Part shown: in pieces, positions 15,708-27,357 of the stretch
Position numbering within the stretch: position 1 is the first letter of the stretch
Layout: the number at the start of each line of letters is the position of its first letter
Assembly: GCF_000701905.1 (NCBI RefSeq)
Contig: NZ_JNKC01000008.1
Location: forward strand, 62,001 to 126,000
Reading direction: 5' to 3'
DNA: 64,000 nucleotides
Source of the DNA: Proteiniclasticum ruminis DSM 24773
Lineage (GTDB): Bacteria; Bacillota; Clostridia; Clostridiales; Clostridiaceae
Position numbers and translations under genes: made by a program
The notes under the pieces: model-generated
Told to the model about the DNA's origin: nothing
The model's database searches: none
Seen by the model: only the letters and a program-made list of their open reading frames with translations

Positions 15708-16678
15708 TATTTTTCACCTACCACTTTCGCGGCAGACAGAATCTCCTCTGGAATGGTAATACCTAAAGAATCCGCAGCATTTTTGTTCAACACAATGATG
15801 GGATTCTTCACCACGAAGATGGGAAGTTCTTTGGGCTCTTTACCCTTCAGGATTTCAACGGCCATGAGTCCGGTTTCTCTACCCAGCTCATAGTAGTCAA
15901 CACCTGCGGAAATGAGTCCACCCACGTTGACGCCAGCATCTTCTGCGCAGAAGACTGGAATCTTCTCGTCATTGGCTAATTTTACAATAAGAGCGTAGGC
16001 CGAAGCGACCATATTGTCTGTGGGCGTATAAAGCACATCCACTTCCTTCAGAACACTGGGGAGCACCGCATTGACATCACTAAGAGCTGTGATTCCAGCT
16101 TCTTTAACGGTGAAGCCCATGTCTTTTGCTGCTTCTTTCAGTGCATTGACCTGATAGGTGGAGTTGGGTTCTGAGGTGTTATAAATGACTCCGATGGTTT
16201 TGGCTTCTGGGAGTATTTTTTTGAGAAGCTCCAGCTGAGGTCCGATGGGAACACCATCAGAAGTTCCAGTGACGTTTTTACCAGGATTCTCAAAGGAATC
16301 CGCAATGCCTGCATCCACAGGATCTGTTACCGCGGTGATGAGAATCGGAATATCTTTTGTTGCGTTGTAGGATGCCTGGGCGCTTGAGGTTGCAATGGCA
16401 AAGATGAGATCTTTCTTCTTTGCTACAAAATCTTCGGCGATGGCCAGCGCTGTGGGCTGTTCTCCCTGGGCATTCTTATAGTCGATTTCGATGTCCTCTC
16501 CTTCTACATAACCATTCTCCTTGAGCACATCCAAAAATCCTTGTCTTGAAGCATCCAGTGCTTCATGCACCACAAACTGATTGATGCCAATTTGAGTGAG
16601 TTCATTTTTTTTCTGGCACCCTGCCACTGCAAGGGCCATGGCCACAATACCGAGGGCCACGATTTTCTTTCCTACCAT
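15707..16678 (-). CDS. ABC transporter substrate-binding lipoprotein (TrpX-like)
   Basis: A 323-residue lipoprotein with signal peptide and lipobox AVAGC (Cys21), then a two-lobed periplasmic-binding fold (COG2984-type). ATSSAQASYNATKDIPI and NTSEPNSTYQVNALK are typical of the family. It delivers substrate to the permease encoded downstream. AGGAGG lies 8 bases before the ATG. No T-box or riboswitch precedes it, but a 22-bp palindrome lies near its promoter. Confidence 0.9.
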   Translation of the reverse strand: MVGKKIVALGIVAMALAVAGCQKKNELTQIGINQFVVHEALDASRQGFLDVLKENGYVEGEDIEIDYKNAQGEQPTALAIAEDFVAKKKDLIFAIATSSAQASYNATKDIPILITAVTDPVDAGIADSFENPGKNVTGTSDGVPIGPQLELLKKILPEAKTIGVIYNTSEPNSTYQVNALKEAAKDMGFTVKEAGITALSDVNAVLPSVLKEVDVLYTPTDNMVASAYALIVKLANDEKIPVFCAEDAGVNVGGLISAGVDYYELGRETGLMAVEILKGKEPKELPIFVVKNPIIVLNKNAADSLGITIPEEILSAAKVVGEK

Positions 16679-16849
16679 TCTACATATCCTCCTAATACTA
16701 CTGTTCTTTCATAATCTTGAACAAATTATGAATTACCTTATTATATAGAGGGTTCTGAAGTTTATCAAGTTCAGTGAAACCAAGAGTTTGTTGCAACAAT
16801 GGTGAAAAATGAGGTGCAATTTTAGAATTCTTTAAAAAACAGAGGTAAA

Positions 16850-16879
16850 ATTATATAATTTTCGAAGTACTTCGAAAAT
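16850..16879 (-). promoter_or_regulatory. Promoter -10 and 22-bp perfect palindrome of the ABC operon
   Basis: On the minus strand TATAAT occupies 16855-16850. Immediately upstream is a perfect 22-bp palindrome (16858-16879) centred on AAGTACTT with CGAA/TTCG arms, covering the spacer and -35 region. It looks like an operator; the CGAA-N4-TTCG spacing does not fit LexA. Confidence 0.6.
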
Positions 16880-16917
16880 GAAAACAACTACATCGAAAGA
16901 TTCTGAAATTTGCATAC

Positions 16918-16948
16918 AAAATAAAAGAGACGCTTGATGGCGCCTCTT
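16918..16948 (-). terminator. Terminator of the hutP-like gene
   Basis: On the minus strand AAGAGGCGC (16948-16940) pairs with GCGTCTCTT (16933-16925) with one G-U pair, followed by TTATTTTG. It ends the hutP transcript just before the ABC operon promoter. Confidence 0.75.
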
Positions 16949-16960
16949 TCTCAAGTTTTT

Positions 16961-17371
16961 CTATACTGTTAGTGTTCTGTGGCCGATGCCAATGGCAAAT
17001 TCATTCAGATGAAGCAGACCAATGCTTACATAAATACAAACGGCCAGGTCATTGCCCATGCGTACCAGTCCGATTTTACCCCCTACATTGAGATTGTTGG
17101 ACCGTTCCAGCACCTGCATGAGAGCATCCCGTGCAGCACCCATGACAGCGCCTTCTTCCGCATACTCTTCCTTAATCAGTCCCACGCGTTTGGACGCCAC
17201 CAGCGCCCGTTCCAGAATCTTGCTGATGCTGATGGAGATGTTCCCTCCAATGTCCACTGCGGCGGCTTTTCCGCCCAGGGCTTCCAGCTTCCTTATATAG
17301 TCCCGTTCTTCCTCACGGCTGGTGAGTGCAAGCCTCACTGCTTCTCTTGGTACATCTAAGCTCTTATTCAT
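16961..17371 (-). CDS. hutP: HutP family protein
   Basis: HutP is the histidine- and Mg-dependent RNA-binding antiterminator of the Bacillus hut operon; clostridia often carry solitary homologues. This 136-residue protein shows the family core: AVDIGGNISISISKILERAL, EEGAVMGAARDALMQ, LNVGGKIGLVR and GIGLLHLNEFAIGIGHR. The His-rich C-terminal region supplies the ligand and metal contacts in the family. No hutH/U/I/G gene is present here, so its target is unknown. GAGGATGAG precedes the ATG. Confidence 0.85.
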   Translation of the reverse strand: MNKSLDVPREAVRLALTSREEERDYIRKLEALGGKAAAVDIGGNISISISKILERALVASKRVGLIKEEYAEEGAVMGAARDALMQVLERSNNLNVGGKIGLVRMGNDLAVCIYVSIGLLHLNEFAIGIGHRTLTV

Positions 17372-17434
17372 ATTCTCATCCTCACAATTTCACCATAGTG
17401 TTTTCTATATGCTTTCTTTCATTCTATCAAATAT

Positions 17435-18070
17435 TCAGGCGTCCTGCTTCTTTTTTCCAAAGGTCTTTCCAAGAAAGAGCGTCAGAAGAGCCAGAAGGAC
17501 CATGTAGAGGAGGATGAGAAACGCAGCATACATAAAGAACCATTCCGGTAAAATCCTGATGACAGGATCGATGGTGGGGTCAAAAATCCAGTAGTCATTG
17601 GAAAAGGCGATCTCATGGAAAAGCACAAAGGCTCTGGAGAAATCTACTACAAAAGGGATACCCAGAAGGAGGGGGAGAATAAAGGTGAAAGCAGCTGCGC
17701 CCTTTAAGTACCCCAGCTGGTTTTCGCGTTTCCTCTTAATAAACAAGAAAATCGAAAGGACCAGACTGACGGCGAAAAGGATCCAGACAAGGTCAAAAAT
17801 GACCTTGACTTCATAGAAATGGAATTCACCTTGGGGAGACATGGGGAGTCCATTGAGCTCAAGCTTTCCACGATAAAAAGGATTCAGGTAATCAATGAGT
17901 ATATCGTAATTGCTTTTAATGAGCCCATAGTCATAGTCCCCATTTTGGGCCTGAATCTTTGGGATATTCATATAATAGAGGATTCTGGTATTGAGACCTA
18001 AAAGAACCGAGCCTGTAAGTACAGCAACGGCATGAATCAGTGCGTAGAGTGCTGCTTTAAATTTTTTCAT
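17435..18070 (-). CDS. lit: Lit-like lipoprotein intramolecular transacylase (TIGR01906/DUF1461)
   Basis: A 211-residue integral membrane protein with four hydrophobic segments and the family signature FSRAFVLFHEIAFSNDYWIF, then DPVIRILPEWFF. Two conserved His residues, His84 and His152, match the pair required in characterised Lit enzymes, which move an acyl chain on lipoproteins to give the lyso form and reduce TLR2 recognition. Start choice: the frame is open to 18094 (TTG), but a Shine-Dalgarno-led 10-codon ORF ends two bases before the ATG at 18070, suggesting translation by reinitiation. Many family members are simply annotated as DUF1461. Confidence 0.78.
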   Translation of the reverse strand: MKKFKAALYALIHAVAVLTGSVLLGLNTRILYYMNIPKIQAQNGDYDYGLIKSNYDILIDYLNPFYRGKLELNGLPMSPQGEFHFYEVKVIFDLVWILFAVSLVLSIFLFIKRKRENQLGYLKGAAAFTFILPLLLGIPFVVDFSRAFVLFHEIAFSNDYWIFDPTIDPVIRILPEWFFMYAAFLILLYMVLLALLTLFLGKTFGKKKQDA

Positions 18071-18072
18071 AT

Positions 18073-18105
18073 CTACATCTGGAAGCATCTGCAAAAGGCT
18101 TCCAT
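18073..18105 (-). CDS. Putative 10-codon upstream ORF coupled to lit
   Basis: A GAGGTG site precedes an ATG at 18105, opening MEAFCRCFQM and a TAG that ends two bases before the lit ATG. The lit start itself lacks a ribosome site. This could couple translation or act as a leader peptide with two Cys codons. Confidence 0.45.
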   Translation of the reverse strand: MEAFCRCFQM

Positions 18106-18303
18106 GTTCACCTCATTTCTTAGTGGGAAAGAAAGGAACGAAAGTCCTCGCAATCCCATTAGAATAATGATATCATGATTTTGGAGTCGTGAGTAGAACA
18201 AAGATATTGAAAGATAATTGGAGATTTTTATAGATAGTAGAAGCTAATTTGCTTTTTTGAACGGATTTATGCCGTATTTAAGAAAATGACTCTAAAATTC
18301 TAG

Positions 18304-18369
18304 TTGAAATCAGAAACAAATAAATTATAATAAGAATAGATGTTAGCACTCGACATAAGTGAGTGCTAA
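18304..18369 (+). promoter_or_regulatory. groESL promoter and CIRCE operator
   Basis: TTGAAA (18304-18309) and TATAAT (18326-18331) are 16 bases apart. A perfect CIRCE element follows: TTAGCACTC (18343-18351), nine bases, GAGTGCTAA (18361-18369). This is the HrcA repressor site; hrcA is not in the window. Confidence 0.96.
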
Positions 18370-18399
18370 TAAAAGTTTGTTATTAGGAGGAATGTCAAA

Positions 18400-18681
18400 G
18401 TGATCAGACCATTAGGAGACAGAGTTGTACTTAAAAGACGTGAAGCCGAGGAAACCACAAAGTCCGGTATTGTCCTCACAGGTTCCAGCAAAGAAAAGCC
18501 TCAGGAGGCTGAAGTCTTAGCTGTGGGTCCAGGAGGCTATGTGGACGGCAATAAAGTGGAAATGGAAGTTAAAGTTGGTGACAAGGTTCTCTTCTCCAAA
18601 TATGCAGGCACGGAAGTGAAGCATGAGGGTGAAGAAGTCATCGTGGTTCGACAAAACGATATTCTGGCAATTATAGAGTAG
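18400..18681 (+). CDS. groES: Co-chaperonin GroES
   Basis: The 93-residue heptameric lid of the GroEL folding chamber. [12 protein letters not shown] and the closing [14 protein letters not shown] are diagnostic, with the mobile loop around [12 protein letters not shown]. Translation starts at a GTG (18400) after AGGAGG; an ATG at 18392 is followed by an immediate stop. It is under CIRCE/HrcA control and in operon with groEL, 18 bases downstream. Confidence 0.97.
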   Translation: MIRPLGDRVVLKRREAEETTKSGIVLTGSSKEKPQEAEVLAVGPGGYVDGNKVEMEVKVGDKVLFSKYAGTEVKHEGEEVIVVRQNDILAIIE

Positions 18682-18693
18682 TAGGAGGAGTAG

Positions 18694-20316
<1,623 letters not shown>

Positions 20317-20340
20317 GGGTATAAAATGAATATGTATCGA

Positions 20341-20372
20341 AGACGGTGTTTCAGACACCGTCTTTATTTTTT
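20341..20372 (+). terminator. Terminator of groESL
   Basis: AGACGGTGT (20341-20349) pairs with ACACCGTCT (20355-20363), followed by TTATTTTTTT. Confidence 0.92.
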
Positions 20373-20414
20373 TGATTTGCTATACTTTATGACCTTATAC
20401 GTTGACTTTGAAAA

Positions 20415-20475
20415 GTAAAGTGAACTAAACAAAATGTAAAACAGACTTGACTTTATGTATAGTTAACTTTACAAT
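20415..20475 (+). promoter_or_regulatory. Promoter of the XRE/membrane pair with inverted repeats
   Basis: TTGACT (20447-20452) and TACAAT (20470-20475) are 17 bases apart. GTAAAGTGAACTA (20415-20427) and TAGTTAACTTTAC (20460-20472) are inverted copies matching at 12 of 13 positions; one overlaps the -10. This suggests looping or cooperative repression, probably by the adjacent XRE protein. Confidence 0.6.
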
Positions 20476-20523
20476 AAAGGTATAAAACCGGTTTAGAATC
20501 TATAAGACGGAGGAAGATAAGAA

Positions 20524-20733
20524 ATGGCAATGGAGAACAATATTAAGCTGTTTCGTGCGAAGCTTGGGTACACCCAGGAGGATCTGGCGAAGAAAGTGGA
20601 TGTGACACGCCAGACCATCATCGCATTGGAAAAGGGCAGCTATACGCCATCACTGGAACTGGCTTTTAAGCTTTCAGATTTGTTTCAGGTACCCATCGAA
20701 GAAATATTTTACAGAACGGAGGACAAAAAATGA
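20524..20733 (+). CDS. Small XRE-family HTH regulator
   Basis: The 69-residue protein is essentially one Cro/CI-type helix-turn-helix: IKLFRAKLGYTQEDLAKKV, then DVTRQTIIALEKGSYTPSL. It resembles the YgzD/YozG group that is paired with small membrane proteins. The gene overlaps the next by four bases (ATGA), a tight functional pair. GGAGGAAG precedes the ATG. Likely autoregulated through the inverted repeats at its promoter. Confidence 0.88.
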   Translation: MAMENNIKLFRAKLGYTQEDLAKKVDVTRQTIIALEKGSYTPSLELAFKLSDLFQVPIEEIFYRTEDKK

Positions 20734-21194
20734 ATAAAACTGTTATTGGACAAATCCTGAATATCGCGCTTGCATGGGCACTTTATACTGTATTCCGCGC
20801 AAAAAATGCCATGGATCTGGCCTATGAGGGGAAATACCTGGAAGACACCCATCTGATGCGTGTGCTGTTATCCGCCGCCGCCGCATTTCTAATCATTGGC
20901 ATCATGATCTATATCAGCATGAAAGGCAAGAAGATCCGCAGCTTCGGAGATTTTCTGAAATTGGACATCTCTGTTTCAGAAGACGACGAACGGGAAAGCG
21001 AGATCATCCGGCGTATTTCAAGGAAGAACTACCTGGCGTATTCAGGTGGTGTCATGGCCATGATCGTTTTTGCTCCGATTCTTATCGGAACAGAGGAAAT
21101 CACCATGCACGGAGTGGTTCTTTCTCTGGCTGTGGTAGTCACCGCAGATGCGCTGCTGTTCCTCTTCCAGTATATCAGGGCGTATCATGAATAA
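20730..21194 (+). CDS. Membrane protein partner of the XRE regulator
   Basis: The 154-residue protein has four predicted membrane segments (about 8-24, 45-65, 105-120, 127-148) and a charged cytoplasmic loop (about 70-100, with SEDDERESEIIRRISRK). I do not recognise a specific function. Such proteins commonly follow YgzD-like HTH genes in Firmicutes. Its translation is coupled to the regulator through the ATGA overlap. Confidence 0.65.
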   Translation: MNKTVIGQILNIALAWALYTVFRAKNAMDLAYEGKYLEDTHLMRVLLSAAAAFLIIGIMIYISMKGKKIRSFGDFLKLDISVSEDDERESEIIRRISRKNYLAYSGGVMAMIVFAPILIGTEEITMHGVVLSLAVVVTADALLFLFQYIRAYHE

Positions 21195-21199
21195 AACAC

Positions 21200-21228
21200 T
21201 TGACTACTCAAATATAATTTACTAAAAT
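21200..21228 (+). promoter_or_regulatory. Promoter of the second HTH gene
   Basis: TTGACT (21200-21205) and TAAAAT (21223-21228) are separated by 17 bases, about 40 bases before the start codon. Confidence 0.6.
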
Positions 21229-21266
21229 ATAATTAAGCAAAAAATATTTGAGCATAAGGTGTAAAA

Positions 21267-21803
21267 ATGAATCAGTGTATGGATGTATTTCTGCAAAAGT
21301 TTGGACTCACCCGTTATGATGTATCGAAAAGGACTGGGATTTCTCAGCAGACCTTATCCAGTGCCAACAAGAAAGATCCGGGGAGCTACTCGGTGAAAAT
21401 CCTATCGGCTCTTTCTGATGCCACAGGGATTTCACCAGGAGAAGTACTGGACCAGCTTTTAAGGATCCAGAAAGAAGAAGAGCGGTTTGTGGTAAGAAAC
21501 TGGGAGGAGCTGAAGATTGCTGTGGATGCCATGAAAGAGAGATTTCTGGTGGAAGGGGAGTTTACTGAAGTCATGAAAGATGTGAAAAGCGGGCAACTTT
21601 CTGATACAGCAAGGCTTGGGACAGAGCTTGGCACCGGTGGAGGTGTGGGCATCATTGAGGCCCTTTACTACTTTGTGCACCGCCAGCTTTCAGGGGGGAA
21701 TAAGGAAGAGGAGAAGCTGAAAGACAGGCTCACCTCTTTATACCACATCATTCTTCTGGATGAACATACGGTGGAGCTGAAACTGAAATCTCTCAGTTAT
21801 TAG
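21267..21803 (+). CDS. HTH protein with uncharacterised C-terminal domain
   Basis: Residues 5-60 look like a DNA-binding helix-turn-helix (GLTRYDVSKRTGISQQTLSS) with the SVKILSALSDATGISPGEVL continuation typical of Cro-like regulators. Residues 60-178 form a charged helical region with a central glycine-rich turn (LGTGGGVGIIEALYYF) that I do not recognise. It is monocistronic, with its own promoter and terminator. Confidence 0.7.
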   Translation: MNQCMDVFLQKFGLTRYDVSKRTGISQQTLSSANKKDPGSYSVKILSALSDATGISPGEVLDQLLRIQKEEERFVVRNWEELKIAVDAMKERFLVEGEFTEVMKDVKSGQLSDTARLGTELGTGGGVGIIEALYYFVHRQLSGGNKEEEKLKDRLTSLYHIILLDEHTVELKLKSLSY

Positions 21804-21825
21804 GATGAGCAATCATCCTTTTTTT
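21802..21825 (+). terminator. Terminator after the HTH gene
   Basis: AGGATGA (21802-21808) pairs with TCATCCT (21813-21819) and is followed by seven T residues; it overlaps the stop codon. Confidence 0.85.
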
Positions 21826-21891
21826 GTTGAAGTGAATAAAGCAGGGTTCTCCTTCCTATAATGAGGGTATCAAAGGAAAGGAGGAAAGATA

Positions 21892-22230
21892 ATGAAAAAC
21901 AAGAAAAGGGGATTTTCTCTGGTAGAGCTTCTTATTGTCCTTGGCATTTCCAGTATTCTCATGGCCATGTCCGCACCGAAGTATCAGGGCATTGTGGGCA
22001 AAGCCAATGAACTGGAGCAAAGAGCGTATGTCCGGGAGGCGCTGAACTATGTGGATGTCTATAATCTGGAAGCCAGCAATAAGATTGCCGAAACCATAGC
22101 CTTATCGGCAGTACCCCTAACAAGTACGGATTACTTGGCTGCCCGTAAAAAGGTTTCAGCAGAGTATCAGGAAAAAACACTGAAATATCTGAGGGAGTTT
22201 ACGGAAGGCGTGGAAAGTCCCTCCTCATGA
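21892..22230 (+). CDS. Type IV pilin-like prepilin
   Basis: The 112-residue protein begins with a prepilin leader, KNKKRG, then FSLVELLIVLGISSILM, in which cleavage after Gly and the Glu5 of the mature protein are conserved. The remaining helix and small C-terminal part resemble ComGC/PilE-type pseudopilins, though no family beyond the N-terminus is clear. AAAGGAGG precedes the start. It overlaps the prepilin peptidase gene by four bases. Confidence 0.82.
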   Translation: MKNKKRGFSLVELLIVLGISSILMAMSAPKYQGIVGKANELEQRAYVREALNYVDVYNLEASNKIAETIALSAVPLTSTDYLAARKKVSAEYQEKTLKYLREFTEGVESPSS

Positions 22231-22781
22231 TCCATCTCTGTAGAATCTTAGGACCGCTGGGTGGAATCCTTCTTGGAAAGCACCTGCTGAAAGAGAAAAG
22301 ACCAGACTGGATGGTGTCAGCCATGATCTATGGAATCCTTCTGGTCCTTTCTTCCTATTATTTCAGGTTTACTTTCCTGGAGGTCTTCTTCTACAGCGCA
22401 TTTCTCTCCGGGGTCTTTACAGACCACTATTCTGGAAGAGTCTACAATCTTTCTCTTTATCTCATGGTGCCCTTTGCCCTCTCTGGATTTTATACCCATC
22501 ACAGCTATATTGCCGCTCTCTTTATGCTCCTGCTGCCTATTTACAAGAAAAGCAGGAAGCTTCAGTTCTATTTTGGAGAAGCAGATGTTTATGTGCTTCT
22601 TTTCATCTCCATGGCCTATGGACGGAATGTGTTCTACACTTTGTTCTATGCTTCCGCATTAGGTCTCCTCTATGCAGTGGTTGGACGCAGAAGGGAAATC
22701 TATTTTCTTCCGTTTCTGTTCTTTGGACTTCTACTCTCTCATGTTGATGAGTTTCATAAGTTCTTTGGGATTTTGCTTTAG
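22227..22781 (+). CDS. A24-type prepilin peptidase-like membrane protein
   Basis: The 184-residue protein has about six hydrophobic helices. Two acidic sites sit where A24 prepilin peptidases hold their catalytic Asp pair: SGVFTDHYSGRVYN (Asp66) and FGEADVYVLL (Asp120, in the GxGD position). It lacks the zinc/methylase domain of larger PilD proteins. The start overlaps the pilin stop (ATGA), so it is probably dedicated to that pilin. The assignment rests on the Asp pair and context. Confidence 0.65.
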   Translation: MIHLCRILGPLGGILLGKHLLKEKRPDWMVSAMIYGILLVLSSYYFRFTFLEVFFYSAFLSGVFTDHYSGRVYNLSLYLMVPFALSGFYTHHSYIAALFMLLLPIYKKSRKLQFYFGEADVYVLLFISMAYGRNVFYTLFYASALGLLYAVVGRRREIYFLPFLFFGLLLSHVDEFHKFFGILL

Positions 22782-22899
22782 GATTGGGAGATTGTGAAGG
22801 TTATCTTTTATGAACCTGTGAAAAGCAACGCAATTCCTGCAAAATGTGTTTGACTTTGCCTGTGGGGATGTCTATAATAAAGTTTAAATTAAAAACGCG

Positions 22900-24506
<1,607 letters not shown>

Positions 24507-24516
24507 GAGAGAATAT

Positions 24517-26049
24517 ATGGAAAACAATGTAATCCTGGTCCTGGATTTTGGCGGTCAGTACAATCAGCTCATCACAAGACGTGTCCGAGAAGCGGGCGTC
24601 TACAGTGAACTGATCTCTGCAAAAACATCCATTGAAGAAATCAAGAGAAGAAACCCGGTGGGCATCATCCTGACTGGTGGACCAAACTCAGTGTATGAGG
24701 AGGGCTCCATGACGGTGAGTGAAGAAATCTTCTCACTAGGGATTCCTGTTCTGGGCATCTGTTATGGCCATCAGCTCATGACCCATAAGTTGAAGGGAAA
24801 AGTAAACACAGGAACCGTGAAAGAATACGGAAAGTCCCACATCCATTTTGAATCCGAGAGCGTCATGTTCCAGGGACTACCTGAAGAGTCAGTGGTCTGG
24901 ATGAGCCATCAGGATGAAGTGGTGGAAGTGCCAGAAGGATTTAAAGTTACCGCATTTACCAAAGACTGCAAAGTGGCAGCCATGGAAAACAAGGAAAAGA
25001 ATCTATATGGTCTTCAGTTCCATCCAGAAGTGGTCCATTCCGTACTGGGCAAGGAAATCCTTTCAAACTTCATCCATGGTGCCTGCAAAGCGGAGAGAAC
25101 TTGGGTGATGAAGGATTTTGCCAAGGAGAAGATTGAAGAAATCAGAGTGAAGGCTGATGGAAAGAAGGTTCTATGCGCACTTTCCGGCGGAGTAGACTCC
25201 TCCGTTGCGGCTGTTCTTGTTCATAAAGCAATCGGAGACAACCTCACCTGTATTTTTGTAGACCATGGTCTTCTTCGTAAGAATGAAGGGGATGAAGTGG
25301 AGAAGATCTTCAGAGAGAGATTCCATATGAACCTCATCAGAGTCAACGCAAAGGACAGATTCCTTGGGAAGCTGAAAGGCGTGGAAGATCCGGAGAGAAA
25401 GAGAAAGATCATTGGTGAAGAGTTTATCCGTGTCTTTGAAGAAGAGTCCAATAAGCTTGGCAAGATCGATTATCTGGTGCAGGGCACCATTTATCCTGAT
25501 GTTGTGGAATCCGGAACCGAGACCAGCCAGGTCATCAAGAGCCACCACAATGTGGGGGGACTTCCTGAAGACATCGAGTTTGAACTCATTGAGCCTTTAA
25601 GAGAACTGTTCAAGGATGAGGTAAGAGTCCTTGGAGAAGAGCTGGGCATTCCACATGATCTTGTGTACCGTCAGCCCTTCCCAGGTCCTGGACTTGGCAT
25701 TCGTGTACTGGGTGAAGTGACAGAAGAGAAGCTGGAGATTGTGAGAGAAGCGGACTTCATTTTCAGAGATGAAGTGAAAAAGCACGGCCTGGATGAAACC
25801 ATCTGGCAGTATTTTGCAGCACTTCCTAATGTCAGAAGCGTAGGTGTTATGGGAGATGGAAGAACCTATTCTCACCTCATTGCCTTAAGAGCAGTGCAGT
25901 CCACAGACGGGATGACTTCCGAGTGGTCCAGAATCCCTTATGAGGTGCTGGATATTGTTTCCAGAAGAATCGTTAATGAAGTGCCTGGGGTCAACAGAAT
26001 CGTGTATGATGTAACCTCCAAGCCACCTTCAACCATAGAGTGGGAATAA
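24517..26049 (+). CDS. guaA: GMP synthase (glutamine-hydrolysing)
   Basis: GuaA aminates XMP to GMP. The 510-residue protein has the class I glutamine amidotransferase domain (ICYGHQLM with the nucleophile Cys; FHPEVVHS with the catalytic His). It then has the ATP pyrophosphatase domain with the P-loop [10 protein letters not shown], and the dimerisation domain ending TIEWE. The start at 24517 follows AGGAGAG, 10 bases after guaB; earlier in-frame starts lie inside guaB. It is in the same riboswitch-controlled operon. Confidence 0.97.
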   Translation: MENNVILVLDFGGQYNQLITRRVREAGVYSELISAKTSIEEIKRRNPVGIILTGGPNSVYEEGSMTVSEEIFSLGIPVLGICYGHQLMTHKLKGKVNTGTVKEYGKSHIHFESESVMFQGLPEESVVWMSHQDEVVEVPEGFKVTAFTKDCKVAAMENKEKNLYGLQFHPEVVHSVLGKEILSNFIHGACKAERTWVMKDFAKEKIEEIRVKADGKKVLCALSGGVDSSVAAVLVHKAIGDNLTCIFVDHGLLRKNEGDEVEKIFRERFHMNLIRVNAKDRFLGKLKGVEDPERKRKIIGEEFIRVFEEESNKLGKIDYLVQGTIYPDVVESGTETSQVIKSHHNVGGLPEDIEFELIEPLRELFKDEVRVLGEELGIPHDLVYRQPFPGPGLGIRVLGEVTEEKLEIVREADFIFRDEVKKHGLDETIWQYFAALPNVRSVGVMGDGRTYSHLIALRAVQSTDGMTSEWSRIPYEVLDIVSRRIVNEVPGVNRIVYDVTSKPPSTIEWE

Positions 26050-26070
26050 GAAAAAAACTATAATCAGAAA

Positions 26071-26107
26071 AATCCTAGAAGGTAAAAATACTTCTAGGAT
26101 TTTTTGT
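26071..26107 (+). terminator. Terminator of guaBA
   Basis: AATCCTAGAAG (26071-26081) pairs with CTTCTAGGATT (26091-26101), followed by TTTTG. Confidence 0.9.
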
Positions 26108-26181
26108 TGATGTCTTGCTGCTTGTTTGTGACAGTTTTTTAAGAGTTTTTTGTAATGCACTACTCTCAGGGATTCATAAAG

Positions 26182-27309
26182 TTATCTATTTCGGAGACCA
26201 ATTTCATAAATCAGAAAAGCAAGCTTTAAAATAGTGTAGTCATGCAGTTCCCTTGGATTATAGCCAGTCTTTTCATAAAGACTGTTCAAGCGGTACTGCA
26301 AGGTATTTTTATGAATAAACAGCTCATTGGCACACCTCGTGATAGAACCGTTATGTTTTTCATAGGATTTCAGAAGCGCCATGAAGTCCCCTTTCTCTTT
26401 ATCACTCAATCGGCCCAGTATTTTTGACTCAAAGAGAGGGGCGGAACCACTGAGCTCGGGAAGAAGGAGGATTCCAAGATCCAAATCCTCATAAAACTGA
26501 ATGGGAACCTTTACTAAGTTTTTTGCCCACATGAGGCTTTTCTGAGCTTCAGAGAAAGACTTTCTTGAGTCAGCACTCGTGGTGCAAATGGATCCTACAC
26601 CGAAAACCAAGTCCAGTCCAAAAGAGGTTTTGACCAGTTCTTGTATAGCAGAAAGATTTAGTCTCAATAAAGCGGGCTTTGTGAGGGTAGAAAGGATGGT
26701 CAGCGTATTCCGGTTCAGGGCGAAAATGGTCTGAGACGGCTCTGGAACCATTTTCTGCAGATATTTATAAAGAGCAGTGTCTACAGCATGATCTGTCAGA
26801 AACATTCCTTGCACAACTCTTCGTGGGATGGTGACATCATACTTATAGATGTCACGATAGCTGTTGTTCTCAAAGTCTGTACTTTGGGTGTTGTAAAGTA
26901 AGTTTTCAATGATGATGCGCTGGTTTTCTTTTGTGTTAAAGGATACTTCCTGGAGATAGGCTTCTTTTATCAGAATTTCTGTCATTTTTGTCAGGATGTG
27001 CACATATTTCGACACATCCTCTGGATTCCCTGTGATACCCACCACAGCAATGATCTCCTCTTCAAAATACAAAGGAAGATTGATCCCTTTCTTTGTGCCT
27101 TTGAACTCATCATCATTCTTTACAGAAAGACTTCTTTTTGTCTTTAATACTTTTAAAGCACCTTCATGTTGCTGTCCGATTCTCACGGGATCAGTAGACG
27201 CAATGATAACACCTTCCATGTTCATGAAGTTGATCTCATGATGTATGATTTCCTTGATGCTTTGTACGATATTCTGTGCAAGCTTACTTGATATTTTCAT
27301 ATTTTCCAC
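26182..27309 (-). CDS. cdaR: CdaR-family sugar-diacid/glycerate regulator
   Basis: CdaR activates uptake and use of glycerate, galactarate and glucarate. The 375-residue protein has the N-terminal sugar-diacid recognition domain (IKEIIHHEINFMNMEGVIIAS, then DPVRIGQQHEGA), a central linker domain, and the C-terminal PucR-type HTH (NGSITRCANELFIHKNTLQ). It is divergent from the glycerate permease and kinase genes, its expected targets, and an imperfect 20-bp palindrome lies between them. Confidence 0.9.
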   Translation of the reverse strand: MENMKISSKLAQNIVQSIKEIIHHEINFMNMEGVIIASTDPVRIGQQHEGALKVLKTKRSLSVKNDDEFKGTKKGINLPLYFEEEIIAVVGITGNPEDVSKYVHILTKMTEILIKEAYLQEVSFNTKENQRIIIENLLYNTQSTDFENNSYRDIYKYDVTIPRRVVQGMFLTDHAVDTALYKYLQKMVPEPSQTIFALNRNTLTILSTLTKPALLRLNLSAIQELVKTSFGLDLVFGVGSICTTSADSRKSFSEAQKSLMWAKNLVKVPIQFYEDLDLGILLLPELSGSAPLFESKILGRLSDKEKGDFMALLKSYEKHNGSITRCANELFIHKNTLQYRLNSLYEKTGYNPRELHDYTILKLAFLIYEIGLRNR

Positions 27310-27357
27310 CTCTTATTTGGTAATCATAACAAAAATTAATGGAGATGAAAAGGATTA

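Noticed and set aside
16858-16879. LexA (SOS) box
   Set aside because: The CGAA and TTCG arms are separated by four bases in a 12-bp core; the Gram-positive LexA box needs CGAAC-N4-GTTCG.
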